Assembly (NCBI RefSeq): GCF_026343955.1
Contig: NZ_JAPKNI010000001.1
Span: forward strand, 899,198 to 963,197
Length of the DNA: 64,000 nt
Reading direction: 5' to 3'
DNA from: Kaistia defluvii
Lineage (GTDB): Bacteria; Pseudomonadota; Alphaproteobacteria; Rhizobiales; Kaistiaceae
Both the position numbers and the translations under genes were made by a program. Shown here piece by piece: positions 7,352 to 15,626 of the stretch. Below the pieces are notes generated by a model. It made no database searches, was not told the origin of the DNA, and saw only the letters and a program-made list of their open reading frames with translations. Each line of letters opens with the position of its first letter. Positions within the stretch are counted from its first letter, which is position 1.

Positions 7352-7924
7352 CTAGCGGCTTGTATCGGCCAGGTCGAGCCCGGACGGGCTTGCAACCAGC
7401 GGAAAGTCCGTCGCGGAGAGCGGCGGCGCCGACCAGTCGCCTGTCGCGACCAGCATGCCGCAGGCGCCGTCGAGAGCGCCATCCCTGAGTTCCAGCGCCA
7501 GGAAGCGCTTGCGCTCCACCGGCCCCGGCATCAGCAGGCTCTGCGTCGGCTCGGCGGAAAAGCCGAAACGCGCATAGTATTCGGCATCGCCGACCAGAAT
7601 CACGGCGCCGTGGCCGAACATGGCGGCGCGGTTGAGCGCGGCGCGCATCAGCTTGCCGCCGAGGCCTTCGCTCTGACGTTCCGGCGCAATCGCCAGCGGC
7701 CCGAGCAGCAGGGCGTCGCGCCCGCCGGCCGCGACGTTCCAGAGCCGGACCGTGCCGATGATCTCGCCGCCATCGCGGGCGACGAGCGCCAGGCCGGACG
7801 CCGGCAGGCGGTTTTCCCGCAGGCGTTCGGAGGTTTTCTGGTGGCGATCCGGACCCATGGTCCGGTCAAGCAGCATTTCCCGGGCGCCGGATTCGCCGGG
7901 CGCCTCCACATCGATCTGAATCAT
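7352..7924 (-). CDS. GNAT N-acetyltransferase between odc and hss
   Basis: A 190-aa GNAT-fold acetyltransferase of the YhbS-like group. The acetyl-CoA motif is at residues 76-90 (PLAIAPERQSEGLGG), followed by the VGDAEYYARFGFS helix. It starts 13 nt after the odc stop, so the two genes are co-transcribed, and it ends just before a strong terminator. Position between ornithine decarboxylase and homospermidine synthase suggests a polyamine or polyamine-precursor substrate, but GNAT specificity cannot be read from sequence and this is inference. Confidence 0.85.
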   Translation of the reverse strand: MIQIDVEAPGESGAREMLLDRTMGPDRHQKTSERLRENRLPASGLALVARDGGEIIGTVRLWNVAAGGRDALLLGPLAIAPERQSEGLGGKLMRAALNRAAMFGHGAVILVGDAEYYARFGFSAEPTQSLLMPGPVERKRFLALELRDGALDGACGMLVATGDWSAPPLSATDFPLVASPSGLDLADTSR

Positions 7925-7937
7925 GAATGGAATTCCC

Positions 7938-9071
7938 TCAGATCACGAAGGATTCGAGCGGCTTGAAGCCGTTGAAGGCGACCGCCGAATAGGTCGTCGT
8001 ATAGGCGCCCGTGCCTTCGATCAGCACTTCGTCGCCGATCGAGAGCGAAACCGGAAGGTGATACGGCGCCTTCTCGTAGAGCACATCGGCCGAGTCGCAG
8101 GTCGGGCCGGCAAGCACGCAGGCCGTCTTCTCGTCGTGGTCATGCGCCGTGCGGATCGGGTAGCGGATCGACTCGTCCATCGTCTCGGCGAGGCCGCCGA
8201 ACTTGCCGATGTCGAGATAGACCCAGCGCAGGTCGTCCGCCGCGTCGCTCTTCTTCGAGATCAGCACGACTTCCGTCTTGATGATGCCGGCATTGCCGAC
8301 CATGCCGCGGCCCGGCTCGATGATCGTCTCGGGGATCCGGTTGCCGAAATGGCGCTTCAGGGCCGAGTCGATCGACGAGGCATAGTTCTCCACGCCCGGA
8401 ATCTCCTTGAGATAACGGGTCGGGAAACCACCGCCGAGATTGACCATCGACAGCTGGATGCCGCGCTCTGCGAGCGTGTGGAAGATGTCGGCGGCCGAGG
8501 CGAGCGCGCCGTCCCAGGCTTCGGTGTTCGCCTGCTGCGAACCGACATGGAACGAGACGCCATAGGCGCGCAGGCCCTGGCGATGGGCATGCTCGAGGAC
8601 GCCGACAGCCATCTGGGGCTCGCAGCCGAATTTGCGCGACAGCGGCCATTCGGCGCCGGCGCCGTCGCACAGGATGCGGCAGAACACACGGGTGCCGGGA
8701 GCGGCGCGGGCGACCTTGTCGACCTCGGCTTCGCAATCGACCGCATAGAGGTTGATGCCACGCGCGAAGGCAGCGGCAACGTCGCGCTCCTTCTTGATGG
8801 TGTTGCCGAAGGAGATGCGATCCGGGGTGGCGCCAGCGGCCAGCGCCATGTCGATCTCGGCCACCGACGCGCAGTCGAAGTTCGAGCCGAGCGAGGCGAG
8901 CAGCGCCAGCACTTCCGGAGCCGGATTGGCCTTCACCGCATAGAAGACGCGGGTGTCGGGCAGAGCGTGCGCGAAGGTGAGATAATTCTCCCGCACGACA
9001 TCGAGATCCACGACAAGGCACGGGCCATCGGGACGTCGGCTGTTGAGAAAGTCGATGATGCGAGCGGTCAT
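7938..9071 (-). CDS. odc: Ornithine decarboxylase, alanine-racemase fold (type III PLP)
   Basis: A 377-aa PLP enzyme that decarboxylates ornithine (possibly also lysine) to putrescine. The PLP lysine is K47 in FYAVKANP; FHVGSQ and NLGGGFP are PLP-phosphate motifs; the catalytic cysteine is about C325 in GPTCDSADV, which marks ODC/LODC rather than diaminopimelate decarboxylase. I placed the start at ATG 9071 (preceded by GGGGAG) because the protein begins MTARIIDFLNSRRPDGPCLVVD as in the family; the open frame upstream is untranslated leader. The product feeds hss 700 nt downstream. A long structured leader precedes it (9072 to about 9595). Confidence 0.94.
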   Translation of the reverse strand: MTARIIDFLNSRRPDGPCLVVDLDVVRENYLTFAHALPDTRVFYAVKANPAPEVLALLASLGSNFDCASVAEIDMALAAGATPDRISFGNTIKKERDVAAAFARGINLYAVDCEAEVDKVARAAPGTRVFCRILCDGAGAEWPLSRKFGCEPQMAVGVLEHAHRQGLRAYGVSFHVGSQQANTEAWDGALASAADIFHTLAERGIQLSMVNLGGGFPTRYLKEIPGVENYASSIDSALKRHFGNRIPETIIEPGRGMVGNAGIIKTEVVLISKKSDAADDLRWVYLDIGKFGGLAETMDESIRYPIRTAHDHDEKTACVLAGPTCDSADVLYEKAPYHLPVSLSIGDEVLIEGTGAYTTTYSAVAFNGFKPLESFVI

Positions 9072-9595
9072 GAGGGTCTCCCCGTTGGCCTGCCAAGGCC
9101 AAAAAAGCGTTGCGAGCGATGACGAAACCGGAGCGAATTCGCCGCGCCGAGCGCTATGGACGCGATCGGAACGTTGAAGACGAGCCGTTTTTGCCGGGGT
9201 TAGCCGGCAGTTTTCGCGGGTAGCAGTCGCAGGACAAACGCGGACGTTTATCGTAAGCGCTGCCTTCGCTTGGAACGGGAGACCCGATCCGCACGCCCGG
9301 CAAGGATGTAGTGCCTCTTCAGTGACAACGGCCTTTGGAGAGCCGTCCGAGACCAAAAAAGCCCGCTACGTCGTTGCTTCAAGTCGCGTCCTCCGCGGAG
9401 ACGGAGTTCACCGGTTTCGCTTTCCGGCTGCCGACCTTATCGGGATCTCTCCCGAACTCCTGGGACCCTCTCTTTTTGAGAGTCTTGGGCGTCGCTTCGG
9501 CCTCTTGTCCGAAGCCCCACCGGTCGGCACGCAACCACAGGCACGTGCGATAATTGGGCAAGCGGTACGTAGGCCCAACGCGGTTAACATTCAAG
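9072..9595 (-). promoter_or_regulatory. Long structured leader of odc (speF-element candidate) with leader ORF and promoter
   Basis: About 500 nt of untranslated DNA precede odc. On the minus strand I see a possible promoter (TTGAAT 9589-9594 and CTACGT 9567-9572), then hairpins GCTTCGG/CCGAAGC (9494-9500/9509-9515), CTCTC/GAGAG (9468-9472/9478-9482) and CGGGA/TCCCG (9441-9445/9450-9454), a T6 tract at 9355-9360, and TTGGCC/GGCCAA next to the ribosome binding site (about 9087-9103). An open frame ending at 9379 (up to 79 codons) stops 19 nt before the T6 tract, as in attenuators governed by a translated leader. Alphaproteobacterial ODC genes are known to carry the speF leader (Rfam RF00518); identity here is inferred from position and structure. 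Confidence 0.5.
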
Positions 9596-9818
9596 CGGTT
9601 TTTGCCCCCTGGGCCCAAAATTCACGCACGATCGGCCGCGCAACGCTCGACATGACGGAATCGCGACATTTTTGTGTCGCCACAGGGGCTTGGCAGCTCC
9701 CTCCGGGAGGCGGATTCCGCCCGCAAAGCAGGCTTAACGCGTCCCGCACTGCGATTGATTCGTGCTTCCGGCCATGGGCGCTTTGGCCTATGCAGAAGCG
9801 TCAACAGGAGGGCTGCGC

Positions 9819-11408
9819 GTGAACGAAACCGTCGTCGGTGAAAAGGGCATGGTCGTCGCCCCCCACAGGGCTGCAGCGGAAGCGGGGGCGGAGATCATCC
9901 GGGCCGGCGGCAACGCCATCGAGGCGGTGATCGCCGCGGCCGCCACCATCGCCGTGGTCTATCCGCATATGAATGCCATTGGCGGCGACGGCTTCTGGCT
10001 GATCCGCGAACCGGGCAAGGAGCCGCGCTACCTAGAAGCCTGCGGCGGCGCCGGTTCGCTCGCCACCATCAAGGCCTATCGCGGCAAGGGCTATGACACG
10101 ATCCCGACGCGCGGCCCCGATGCGGCGCTCACCGTCGCCGGCGCGGTCTCCGGCTGGAACACCGCCTATGAACTGTCGCAGAGCCTGGGCGGGCGGATCG
10201 ACCGCCCCACCCTGCTCGCCGACGCCGTCGAACATGCCAAGAAGGGCATCAGCGTCACGCGCTCGCAGGCAAGGCTGACGGCGCAGCACCTCGCCGATCT
10301 CTCCACCGCCCCCGGCTTCGGGGACGTATTCCTGGTCGACGGCAAGGCGCCGGAACTCGGCGCGACGATCCGCCAGGAACGCCTCGCCGACACGCTGGAC
10401 CATCTCGGCCGAGCCGGCTTCCTCGACTTCTATAAGGGCGACGTCGCCAGCGAGATCGGCGCCGATCTCGAGCGCTTCGAATGCCCGGTGACGCGCGACG
10501 ACCTCGCCGCGCATGAGGCGCGCCTGCGCGCCCCCCTCTCCGTCCGGCTCGAGGGCGCCACGGTGTTCAACTCGCCGCCGCCGACCCAGGGCCTCGCCTC
10601 GCTGCTGATCCTCGGCATCTTCGAGCGCCTCAACGTCAAGCGCGGCGAGAGCTTCGAGCATATTCACGGGCTGGTCGAGGCGACCAAGCGCGCCTTCCTG
10701 ATCCGCGACAAGCATGTCACCGACCCGGTCTTCGCCGGCGATCTCTCCGTGCATCTGTCGCCGCGCGTGCTCGACCGCGAGGCGGCGCAGATCAGCATGT
10801 CCCGCGCCGCGCCCTGGCCTCAGGTGGCGAAGAAGGGCGACACGGTCTGGCTCGGCGCGATCGACGCCTCCGGCCTCTCCGTTTCCTATATCCAGTCGAT
10901 CTTCTGGGAGTTCGGCTCCGGCGTCGTGCTGCCGGCGACCGGCATCACCTGGCAGAACCGCGGCGCCAGCTTCTCGCTCGATCCGCGCGCGCTCAATCCG
11001 CTCGAGCCCGGCCGCAAACCGTTCCATACGCTGAACCCGGCGCTCGCCCGCTTCGACGATGGCCGCATCATGAGCTACGGCACGATGGGCGGCGAGGGCC
11101 AGCCGCAGACGCAGGCCGCCCTGATGAGCCGGCATGCGCTGTTCGGCATGGATCTGGGCGAAGCGATCGACGCGCCGCGCTGGCTGCTCGGCCGCACCTG
11201 GGGCTCGGACCACACCAATCTGCGCGTGGAAAACCGGTTCGATCCCGACCTTCTGATCGCGCTGGAACGGGCCGGCCACGAAGTCGCCGTGCTGGACGAG
11301 GCCTATTCCGACACGATGGGTCATGCCGGCGCGCTGGTGCGGCGCAAGGATGGCCGGATCTTCGGCGCCAGCGATCCGCGTTCCGACGGCGCCGCCATCG
11401 CCGCCTGA
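9819..11408 (+). CDS. Gamma-glutamyltransferase-family Ntn hydrolase (oxamate-amidohydrolase-like)
   Basis: A 529-aa member of the GGT superfamily, in which an internal threonine made N-terminal by self-cleavage is the nucleophile. The likely cleavage site is KKGD-T in GDTVWLGAIDASGLSVSYIQS. The start is GTG 9819 because AGGAGG lies six bases upstream; a longer open frame to 9762 lacks an RBS. There is no signal peptide, unlike periplasmic GGT, so it should act in the cytoplasm, as do HpxW-type oxamate amidohydrolases. An amidase and a LysR regulator follow on the same strand, pointing to amide or ureide breakdown rather than glutathione use. Exact substrate unknown. Confidence 0.82.
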   Translation: MNETVVGEKGMVVAPHRAAAEAGAEIIRAGGNAIEAVIAAAATIAVVYPHMNAIGGDGFWLIREPGKEPRYLEACGGAGSLATIKAYRGKGYDTIPTRGPDAALTVAGAVSGWNTAYELSQSLGGRIDRPTLLADAVEHAKKGISVTRSQARLTAQHLADLSTAPGFGDVFLVDGKAPELGATIRQERLADTLDHLGRAGFLDFYKGDVASEIGADLERFECPVTRDDLAAHEARLRAPLSVRLEGATVFNSPPPTQGLASLLILGIFERLNVKRGESFEHIHGLVEATKRAFLIRDKHVTDPVFAGDLSVHLSPRVLDREAAQISMSRAAPWPQVAKKGDTVWLGAIDASGLSVSYIQSIFWEFGSGVVLPATGITWQNRGASFSLDPRALNPLEPGRKPFHTLNPALARFDDGRIMSYGTMGGEGQPQTQAALMSRHALFGMDLGEAIDAPRWLLGRTWGSDHTNLRVENRFDPDLLIALERAGHEVAVLDEAYSDTMGHAGALVRRKDGRIFGASDPRSDGAAIAA

Positions 11409-11523
11409 GGGCCCCGGCGCGCTCTTTTTTGGCAAATACCTGAGAATGGCGCTATGAATCGCCTGCAAAGCGACGCCGCGATGGCGTCGCCCCGATATCC
11501 CATCCAGGAGTCGATAGACGCCC

Positions 11524-12708
11524 ATGCTTCTCGCCAGCGATCCGGTCCATGCGTTCGTCGACTATCCCGCCGTTGAAGTACCGTCCTCCCCGACCGGGCC
11601 GCTCGTCGGCCTGACCATGGCGATCAAGGACCTCTATGACGTCGCCGGTTATCCGACCGGCGTCGGCCACCCGCTGAAGCGCGCCGAGAGTGGCGACAAA
11701 ACGGTGACCGCGCCCGCCGTGCAGTTCCTGCTCGATGCCGGCGCCCGTTTCGTCGGCAAGGTCCATACCGACGAGTTCGCCTATTCGATGAATGGCGAGA
11801 ACCACCATTACGGCACGCCGATCAACGTCCGCGCGCCCGGCCGCATTCCGGGCGGCTCGTCCTCCGGCTCGGCCACCGCCGTCTCCGGCGGCCTGGTCGA
11901 TTTCGCGCTTGGCAGCGACACCGGCGGCTCGGTGCGCGCGCCGGCTTCCTATAACGGCCTGCTCGGCATCCGCCCGACGCATGGACGGATCGACATTTCC
12001 CGCGTCGCGCCGCTGGCCGAGACCTTCGACACGGTCGGCTGGTTCGCCCGCGATGCCGACACCTTCTCCCGCGTCGGCGCCGTGCTGCTGGGCGAGGACG
12101 AGAGCGACACGCCGCTGACCCGCTTCCTCGTCGGCGACGACATCCACGCCCTGCTGCTCGGCGAACTGGAAGAGGCCGCTGTCCGTTCGGCGACGCCGCG
12201 CATCGCCGCGCATCTGGAGCCGGCCGGCGCCGTCATCGTCGCGCCGGATGGGCTCGCCGCCTGGCGCATGATCTTCCGCACCATGCAGGCCTATGAAGCC
12301 TGGCAGGCGAATGGCGAATGGATCGAGAGCCGCCAGCCGAGCTTCGGCCCCGGCGTGCGCGAGCGCTTCGAATGGGCGAGCCACGTCACCCGCGAGGAAT
12401 ATGACGCCGCCGCCCTGCGCCGCGCCCAGGTCCGCGCGCGCGTGCGCGGCCTGCTCGGCGAAGACACCGTCCTCGCCATCCCGACCACGCCCGGCATCGC
12501 GCCGCGCATCGGCCTGGGCGGCGACGAGCTCGAATCCTATCGCAACCGCGCGCTTTCCATGCTCTGCACGGCCGGCCTCGCCGGCCTGCCGCAGATCAGC
12601 CTGCCGCTCGCCGACCATGAGGGATGCCCGCTCGGCGTCTCGCTGATCGCGCCGGCCGGACGCGACCGCGCCTTGATCGATCTCGCCGCCCGGATCATGG
12701 CAGGCTAG
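11524..12708 (+). CDS. Amidase-signature hydrolase
   Basis: A 394-aa amidase-signature enzyme with the Ser-cisSer-Lys triad: K35 (MAIKDLYDV), the cis-serine in GGSSSGSA (about S113) and the nucleophile S136 in DTGGSVRAP. The length is near the short end for the family and there is no signal peptide. It lies 115 nt after the GGT-family gene on the same strand and 71 nt before a LysR gene. Some AtzF-like and HpxW-linked amidases have similar neighbours, so a role in allantoin, oxamate or related nitrogen catabolism is possible; substrate not determinable here. Confidence 0.88.
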   Translation: MLLASDPVHAFVDYPAVEVPSSPTGPLVGLTMAIKDLYDVAGYPTGVGHPLKRAESGDKTVTAPAVQFLLDAGARFVGKVHTDEFAYSMNGENHHYGTPINVRAPGRIPGGSSSGSATAVSGGLVDFALGSDTGGSVRAPASYNGLLGIRPTHGRIDISRVAPLAETFDTVGWFARDADTFSRVGAVLLGEDESDTPLTRFLVGDDIHALLLGELEEAAVRSATPRIAAHLEPAGAVIVAPDGLAAWRMIFRTMQAYEAWQANGEWIESRQPSFGPGVRERFEWASHVTREEYDAAALRRAQVRARVRGLLGEDTVLAIPTTPGIAPRIGLGGDELESYRNRALSMLCTAGLAGLPQISLPLADHEGCPLGVSLIAPAGRDRALIDLAARIMAG

Positions 12709-12779
12709 TCCGCTTCGCCGGCTCACGCCGCCTCGCGCGGGCCGGCTCCCCCTTCGCTCGAAATACCCTAGGCGGCATC

Positions 12780-13688
12780 ATGGATACGCTCACCCGGATG
12801 AAGACCTTCGTCGAGGTCGTCGAGGCCGGCGGCTTTTCGGCCGCCGCGCGCAAGATGGGCCGCTCGAAGGCGCTGATCTCCAAATATGTCCGCGAACTCG
12901 AGGACGAGTTGGGCGCCCGCCTGCTCAACCGCACCACGCGCACCCTGTCGCTGACCGAGGTCGGCCAGGGCTATGCCCGTGACGCCACCGAGATCCTGCA
13001 GCGGATCGAGGACCTGCAATCCTCGGTCGGTGACGCCCATGCCGCGCCGCGCGGCCGCCTCAAGGTCTCGGCCCCGCGTACCTTCGGCGATGGCGAGCTC
13101 GGCCGCGCGATCATGGAGTTCGTGGTCAGCGAGCCGGAGATCTCGCTCGAGCTTCATCTGGAGGATCGCTTCGTCGATCTCGTCGACGAAGGCTTCGACG
13201 TCGCCATCCGCATCTCGACCCTGACCGACTCGAGCCTGATCGCCCGCCGCCTCGCCTCGTTCCGCATATCCGCCGTCGCAAGCCCCGCCGTGCTGGAACA
13301 GTATGGCCTGCCGGAGCGCCCGGAAGACCTTTCCGGCAAGCCTTGTGTGATCGATTCCAACGTCGCCTACCGCACCAACTGGCCGTTCCTGATCGATGGC
13401 GAGCGGGTGACCGTGCCGGTCAAGGGCCGCGTCGAGGTCGACAGCCCCAACGCCGCCCGCCTCGCGGCGCTGGCCGGCCTCGGCTTCGCCATCGTCCCGC
13501 ATCTGGTGGTCAAGGACGACATCGAGGCCGGCCGGCTGCGCGTCGTGCTGGAGGCTTACGAGCCGGCCAGCGCCGCCATCCACGCCGTCTATCCGCACCG
13601 CCGCCATCTCTCCGGCAAGGTGCGCAGCTTCATCGACTTCCTGGTGAAGTGGTTCGACAAGAACGGCCCGCATGGCGGGAATTGCTAG
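12780..13688 (+). CDS. LysR-family transcriptional regulator
   Basis: A 302-aa LysR-type regulator. The N-terminal winged helix (MDTLTRMKTFVEVVEAGGFSAAARKMG then SKALISKYVRELEDELGARLLNRTTRTLSLTEVGQGY) belongs to the CrgA/DsdC-like subgroup, and residues from about 95 on form the effector-binding domain. The ATG at 12780 is the canonical start, although the frame is open upstream. Being on the same strand after the hydrolase and amidase genes, it may control them, though LysR genes are more often divergent from their targets. Confidence 0.92.
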   Translation: MDTLTRMKTFVEVVEAGGFSAAARKMGRSKALISKYVRELEDELGARLLNRTTRTLSLTEVGQGYARDATEILQRIEDLQSSVGDAHAAPRGRLKVSAPRTFGDGELGRAIMEFVVSEPEISLELHLEDRFVDLVDEGFDVAIRISTLTDSSLIARRLASFRISAVASPAVLEQYGLPERPEDLSGKPCVIDSNVAYRTNWPFLIDGERVTVPVKGRVEVDSPNAARLAALAGLGFAIVPHLVVKDDIEAGRLRVVLEAYEPASAAIHAVYPHRRHLSGKVRSFIDFLVKWFDKNGPHGGNC

Positions 13689-13829
13689 GCGCGCTTCCGC
13701 CGCCGGCCGGGATCAAGAAACTGTGATGGCGGGGCCGTCGGCGGCACGCCCCCGCCGCCGGCTCGACACGATCTGGCCGCACTTGTCTGGCCCTTTCAGG
13801 CCGTTCGCCTTTCCGCAGAGACCCATCGC

Positions 13830-14474
13830 ATGCTTCGATCCCTGATCGTCTTCGCCTTCGCCGCGCTCTTCGCGACCGCAGCCCAGGCGCATCCGCATGT
13901 CTTCGTCGATGCGAAGGAGGAGATCCTGTTCGACGCCGACGGCAAGATGTCGGCGATCCGCCATATCTGGCAGTTCGACCAGGCCTTCACCGCCTTCGCT
14001 ATCCAGGGCCTCGATGCCAATGGCGACGGCAAGCTGTCGGACGATGAATTGCAGCCGCTCGCCAAGGTGAACGTCGAGTCGCTGAAGGACTACCACTACT
14101 TCACCCGGCTGAAGGTCAATGGCCGCCGCGCTCCGGTCGAGGCGCCTTCGGAATACTGGCTCGACTTCCACGACAGCCGGCTGACGCTGTTCTACACGCT
14201 GCCGCTGAAGACGCCGACCGCCGTCGGCGAGACCACGACGCTGGAAGTGTTCGACCCCGAATATTTCGTCGCCTTCAACTTCGTGAAGCATCACGCCATC
14301 ACGCTCACCAACGCGCCGGCCAATTGCAAGGCGCATTACGCGCCGCCGCACGAGCTCGACGCCGACATCATGGCCAAGCTTGCCGCGATCCCGGCCGACC
14401 AGCGCGACCTGCCCGATGAACTCGCCGACGCGGCCTCGAGCCTCGCGGCCCAGATCACGATCCGCTGTTCATGA
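13830..14474 (+). CDS. DUF1007 periplasmic protein, partner of Ni/Co exporter
   Basis: A 214-aa secreted protein with a clear signal peptide (MLRSLIVFAFAALFATAAQA) and the mature N-terminus HPHVFVDA, a typical metal-binding opening. An EF-hand-like LDANGDGKLSDDE lies near residue 65. DUF1007 proteins accompany NicO/RcnA-type exporters, and here the stop overlaps the exporter start by four bases, so the two are translated together. It probably binds Ni or Co in the periplasm; this is from the family, not proven. Confidence 0.88.
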   Translation: MLRSLIVFAFAALFATAAQAHPHVFVDAKEEILFDADGKMSAIRHIWQFDQAFTAFAIQGLDANGDGKLSDDELQPLAKVNVESLKDYHYFTRLKVNGRRAPVEAPSEYWLDFHDSRLTLFYTLPLKTPTAVGETTTLEVFDPEYFVAFNFVKHHAITLTNAPANCKAHYAPPHELDADIMAKLAAIPADQRDLPDELADAASSLAAQITIRCS

Positions 14475-15574
14475 AGCCATCCCGCGCCTTTCGCTGGATC
14501 GGCGCCGTCGCCGCCAGCGCGATGCCGACTTTCGCCCTCGCCGCGCCGAGCCCGTTCGGCATCGCCACGCCCGATGGCGGCGGCACGGTCGCCTGGGCCG
14601 GCCCACTCGCCCCGCTGTTCCAGTGGATCGCGCGCCAGCAATCCGTGTTCTACCGCGACCTGACCGACGCGCTCGCCAACCTGTCGCAGAGCGGTCACGC
14701 GGCGCTCATCCTGGTCGCGCTGTCCTTCGCCTATGGCGTGTTCCACGCCGTCGGCCCCGGCCATGGCAAGGCGGTGATCGCCTCCTATCTGCTGGCCACC
14801 GGCGACCGGCTGAAGCGCGGCATCGTCATCTCCTTTGCCTCCGCCCTGGTGCAGGCGCTGACCGCCATCCTCGTTGTTTCCGTCGGCACGCTGATTCTCA
14901 ACGTGACCGCGATGACCATGACGCGGGCGACCGACGCGCTGGAAATCGCCAGCTACGCGCTGATCGCGCTCTGCGGCATCTGGCTGCTCTGGATGAAACT
15001 GTCGGGACGCGGCCAGGAGTCCAATCCGAATGCGCCGGTCGTCGAGCATGATCCCGCGACCTGCAATCATCCCCATCACCGGCTCGGCCGCAATTTCGCC
15101 TTCGCGCCTCGGGTCGCTCCCGCCGGCCTTGCCAATGCGGGTTTTTCGGCCACCGGGCTCGCCAACAGTCGCGTCCCGCCCGGGGCGACCGGCCTCGCCT
15201 GCGATTGCGGCCATTCGCACGCGCCAGACCCGTCCCAGCTCGACCGCCCGCTGACCGTCGGTCGGGCCTGGACGGCGATCCTCGCCGTCGGAATCCGCCC
15301 CTGCTCGGGCGCCATCATCGTGCTGGTCTTCGCCGTGTCGCAAAAGCTCTATTGGGCCGGCATCCTGTCGGTGCTGCTGATGGCGCTCGGCACCGGCCTG
15401 ACGGTCTCGGCGCTGGCAACGATGGCGGTAAAGGCCAAGGACCTGGCGCTGCGCTTCTCCGGCGGCGAGACGCGGACGCAACTGCGCGTCGTCAACGGCC
15501 TGCAGATCGCCGTCGCCAGCGGCATCCTGCTGTTCGGCCTGCTGATGCTCGGCGGCGCCCTGGCGGCGGGGTAG
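14471..15574 (+). CDS. NicO/RcnA-family nickel/cobalt exporter
   Basis: A 367-aa inner-membrane protein. FHAVGPGHGKAVIASYLL is the NicO signature helix, GIRPCSGAIIVLVFA the second conserved helix, and two metal-rich segments (HDPATCNHPHH and CDCGHSHAPD) occupy the central loop, as in exporters. Between them sits an Ala/Gly-rich stretch (about residues 206-236, bases 15087-15180) with repeated GLAN words that looks inserted relative to the family. It overlaps the DUF1007 gene by four bases. A palindromic repeat follows the stop and may act as terminator. Confidence 0.88.
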   Translation: MKPSRAFRWIGAVAASAMPTFALAAPSPFGIATPDGGGTVAWAGPLAPLFQWIARQQSVFYRDLTDALANLSQSGHAALILVALSFAYGVFHAVGPGHGKAVIASYLLATGDRLKRGIVISFASALVQALTAILVVSVGTLILNVTAMTMTRATDALEIASYALIALCGIWLLWMKLSGRGQESNPNAPVVEHDPATCNHPHHRLGRNFAFAPRVAPAGLANAGFSATGLANSRVPPGATGLACDCGHSHAPDPSQLDRPLTVGRAWTAILAVGIRPCSGAIIVLVFAVSQKLYWAGILSVLLMALGTGLTVSALATMAVKAKDLALRFSGGETRTQLRVVNGLQIAVASGILLFGLLMLGGALAAG

Positions 15575-15582
15575 TTTCGCTT

Positions 15583-15613
15583 CCTTCACCTCTACCTGAG
15601 GGAGAGGTGAAGG
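15583..15613. repeat. Palindromic repeat at convergent gene ends
   Basis: CCTTCACCTCT...AGAGGTGAAGG, a dispersed palindrome shared with 4405-4430 and 35986-36014, located between the converging exporter and amidotransferase genes. It could serve as a two-way 3'-end hairpin, though there is no T-run. Confidence 0.7.
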
Positions 15614-15626
15614 AAGGGCCTTCTCC

